Shown piece by piece: positions 53,891-55,815 of a stretch of 55,815 bases of DNA. Location of the stretch: NCBI GenBank assembly GCA_934463165.1, contig CAKSJG010000019.1, positions 1-55,815 on the forward strand. Direction: 5' to 3'. The stretch's first letter is position 1. Each line of letters begins with the position of its first letter. The DNA is from an uncultured Clostridia bacterium (GTDB lineage Bacteria > Bacillota > Clostridia > UMGS1810). The position numbers were made by a program, and so were the translations under genes. The notes beneath the pieces are model-generated. The model saw only the letters and a list, made by a program, of their open reading frames with translations, was not told the DNA's origin and made no database searches.

Positions 53891-55606
53891 TTGAACATTT
53901 ATGAAATGAGGCAGGACATAAAAATCAGACATGCAAGAATATCCGATTATAAGATGCGTGTTGTATACTATGCAAGAGTTTCAACGGACAAATACGACCA
54001 ATTACATTCTCTCGACGCCCAAAAAAACTATTTTGAAAATCTTTTGGAAAGAAATCCGAACTGGACATTTGTACGGGGTTATGTTGATGAGGGACTGACC
54101 GGAACAAAGATTGACAAAAGAGACAGTTTTATAGAGATGATGCGTGATGCAAAGCGCGGCAAATTTGACCTGATCTGCACCAAGGAGGTTTCAAGGTTTG
54201 CGAGAAACACGCTTGACAGTCTCAGCTGCACAAGAGAACTCTTAACCTATGGCGTTGCCGTATATTTTGAAAATGACAATCTGAACACTATTGACGAGGA
54301 CTGTGATTTCAGACTTACCACTATGGCGAGCCTTGCCCAGGAGGAATCACGCAAAACCTCCGAAAGACTTAAATTCGGTTTTCGTGAATCTATTAAAAAG
54401 GGTACTGTACTCGGAAACGACAGCATTTGGGGCTATCGCAAGGAAAAAGGAAAATTGGTTATCGTGCCGGAGGAAGCGGATATGGTGCGGAGAATATTCG
54501 ATTTGTACGCAAATGAAGATTTTGGCGTAAGAAAAATCGCAAAAATCTTATCCGATGACGGACTTCGCAACAGCGCCGGCAATCCGTTTTCATTCTCGAC
54601 AATTAAGGGAATCCTGGTTAATCCCAAATACAAGGGGTTCTATTGCGGAAACAAAACGCATAAGGTCAATTTTTTAAGTAATGAAATCGCGTATGTCCCG
54701 CAGGGCGAATGGGTTATGTACAAAGACCACGAAAAAGTACCGCCCATTGTGTCTGCGGAGCTTTGGGACAAGGCAAACCGAAAACTCAAAGAACGCAGCG
54801 AAAAAATGTCAAACGTCGATAAGACAAGCTATCAGAACAAATATCTGTATTCGGGCAAGATTGTATGCGGCGAGCATAACACTTGTTATCACCATACTGT
54901 TTACCGCTATAAATCCGGGAATAAGGAGTTATGGACCTGCAAGGAGTACGGAAACGGCAACAAATGCCGAAATCCGCTTGTCTATACGAGCGAAATCGAC
55001 GCAGTAATGAAAGAGGTATATTCTCAGATTATATGCGAGAAAACTTCCGTTATAAACGACCTTATAGAGCTTTATAAGGAAAGCGGAAGTACAAAGGCAA
55101 TCGTTAAACAAAAAATAAAAACCGAGTCCGACATCAATGCTATTCTTGCAAAAAAGGACAAACTTCTTGACTTGGTTACGGACGACAGAATTTCAAATGA
55201 AGAGTTTGCACAAAGAAATAATGCTTTTAATGAGCAGATTGATGAACTGAAAACAAGACTTTCTAAGCTCAGTGAGGAGGAACAAAAAAGTCTTGACTTA
55301 AAGGAAAGTATCGAAAGTTTGAGGGGCGCAATCAGCAATGAACTTGATTTCACCGACAATATCAGCAAAAATGTTGTTGATAGTTTTATTGATAAAATTG
55401 TAGTTTTCAAGGGAGATGCCGAAAATGAAATTAACCTAAAAATTTTCTTGAAACTTCTGCCCGGTGATATTCAGAATTTCATCGAAAACTCTCACACACT
55501 CACATTTGCCGACGGACAACTTATTCAAACCAGAGGAGGGAATTCAAGGTCGCTCAAAGCATATGATTTGACTTTCCGGTATGATTTGTGCTATTGTCCG
55601 GAATGA
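53891..55606 (+). CDS. Large serine recombinase (571 aa)
   Basis: This is a site-specific integrase/excisionase of the large serine recombinase family, which cuts and joins short att sites. The resolvase domain has the nucleophile Ser31 in YYARVSTD, then GYVDEGLTGTKIDKRDSF and TKEVSRFARNTLD. The Recombinase domain follows (ENPFSFSTIKGILVNPKYKG-like text). The zinc-ribbon region has paired cysteines (CGEHNTC...CKEYGNGNKC), and a long coiled coil reaches the C-terminus. GGAGG lies nine bases before the TTG start used here; the first ATG is at codon 6. It shows that the neighbouring DNA is, or was, a mobile or intervening element. Its att sites are not identified. Confidence 0.93.
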   Translation: MNIYEMRQDIKIRHARISDYKMRVVYYARVSTDKYDQLHSLDAQKNYFENLLERNPNWTFVRGYVDEGLTGTKIDKRDSFIEMMRDAKRGKFDLICTKEVSRFARNTLDSLSCTRELLTYGVAVYFENDNLNTIDEDCDFRLTTMASLAQEESRKTSERLKFGFRESIKKGTVLGNDSIWGYRKEKGKLVIVPEEADMVRRIFDLYANEDFGVRKIAKILSDDGLRNSAGNPFSFSTIKGILVNPKYKGFYCGNKTHKVNFLSNEIAYVPQGEWVMYKDHEKVPPIVSAELWDKANRKLKERSEKMSNVDKTSYQNKYLYSGKIVCGEHNTCYHHTVYRYKSGNKELWTCKEYGNGNKCRNPLVYTSEIDAVMKEVYSQIICEKTSVINDLIELYKESGSTKAIVKQKIKTESDINAILAKKDKLLDLVTDDRISNEEFAQRNNAFNEQIDELKTRLSKLSEEEQKSLDLKESIESLRGAISNELDFTDNISKNVVDSFIDKIVVFKGDAENEINLKIFLKLLPGDIQNFIENSHTLTFADGQLIQTRGGNSRSLKAYDLTFRYDLCYCPE

Positions 55607-55610
55607 AAAA

Positions 55611-55647
55611 AATAACGGTACGGAGAATTTTTCTCTGTACCGTTATT
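55611..55647. terminator. Bidirectional terminator between recombinase and RelE genes
   Basis: The 17-base arms (16 paired, AATAACGGTACGGAGAA side) with a TTT loop are flanked by T runs on both strands. The stop codon of the leftward RelE-type gene (55,643-55,645) lies inside the right arm, so the two convergent genes share it with almost no spacer. Confidence 0.85.
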
Positions 55648-55815
55648 TTTTAATATCGTTTTTTTCAGCACGCCGCAGAGCAACATCATAAACCTCATCA
55701 TCTGCCCTCGCACCAATTACAACGACAAGCATTTGACCGTCAATTTTTATGAGTTTATACACAACACGAATGCCGAGATTTTTAAGTTTTATTTTCAGAA
55801 AACCCGATAAATTGT
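55643..55815 (-). CDS. RelE/ParE-family toxin, 3' end only
   Basis: Reading leftward from the window edge there is an uninterrupted frame of 56 codons ending in TAA. The text FLKIKLKNLGIRVVYKL, then IDGQMLVVVIGARADDEVY and ALRRAEK, is typical of the C-terminal half of RelE/ParE toxins (RVVY, VLVIGxR, VYxxAxxR). These cleave mRNA at the ribosome or poison gyrase; which type cannot be told from this part. The N-terminus and any antitoxin gene lie beyond 55,815. Confidence 0.75.
   Translation of the reverse strand, partial: NLSGFLKIKLKNLGIRVVYKLIKIDGQMLVVVIGARADDEVYDVALRRAEKNDIKK

Noticed and set aside
1..55815. tRNA, rRNA or known riboswitch genes
   Set aside because: None was recognised by eye on either strand in the intergenic regions; a covariance-model scan could not be run here.

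Overview
The window looks like a chromosome segment of an endospore-forming Clostridia-type Firmicute, probably a gut or rumen polysaccharide degrader. The reasons are a spoIVA gene, S-layer-homology (SLH) surface proteins, lipobox-type sugar-binding proteins, YesM/YesN-type two-component regulators, AGGAGG-type ribosome sites and consensus sigma-A promoters with 17-bp spacers. The exact genus is not decided by the sequence.

Region 1 (1-15.2 kb): MITE-like repeats, then a leftward operon (13,585 to 980) coding for a secreted heparinase II/III-type polysaccharide lyase, a giant LamG/SLH surface protein and an SLH protein. A MATE exporter is transcribed divergently from consensus promoters. Region 2 (15.2-24.9 kb): a leftward sugar-uptake and sensing block. 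It holds mglB-mglA-mglC and a membrane-anchored single InlB/Flg_new-repeat protein, then a response regulator, a sensor kinase, a second sugar-binding protein and an aldo/keto reductase. The binding protein overlaps the kinase gene, which suggests a three-component sugar sensor controlling uptake.

Region 3 (25-42.4 kb): repeats, a rhamnogalacturonan-acetylesterase-like SGNH esterase, and a second leftward operon (40,926 to 29,658) with the same three protein types as operon 1: LamG/Ig/SLH protein, SLH protein, and heparinase II/III with F5/8C and SLH domains. Its three genes are joined by ATGA overlaps. A cupin-AraC regulator lies just upstream. Together regions 1-3 are a polysaccharide utilisation locus: surface-anchored lyases and esterase, sugar import, and sensors.

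Region 4 (42.5-55.8 kb): spoIVA with a sigma-E-like promoter but lacking the conserved C-terminal ~90 residues, followed by an accessory region. This contains a DUF4143 ATPase, a tightly packed GNAT-XRE-HipA-like kinase-Fic-HipA-like kinase operon with its own promoter and a 14-bp inverted-repeat operator candidate, an ECF sigma factor with its DUF4367 partner, small secreted or membrane proteins, a large serine recombinase, and the 3' end of a RelE/ParE toxin gene that runs off the window. The most interesting points are the composite kinase/AMPylase operon and the possibility that the recombinase-bearing region is an intervening (skin-like) element in spoIVA. The latter is a hypothesis that this window alone cannot prove.
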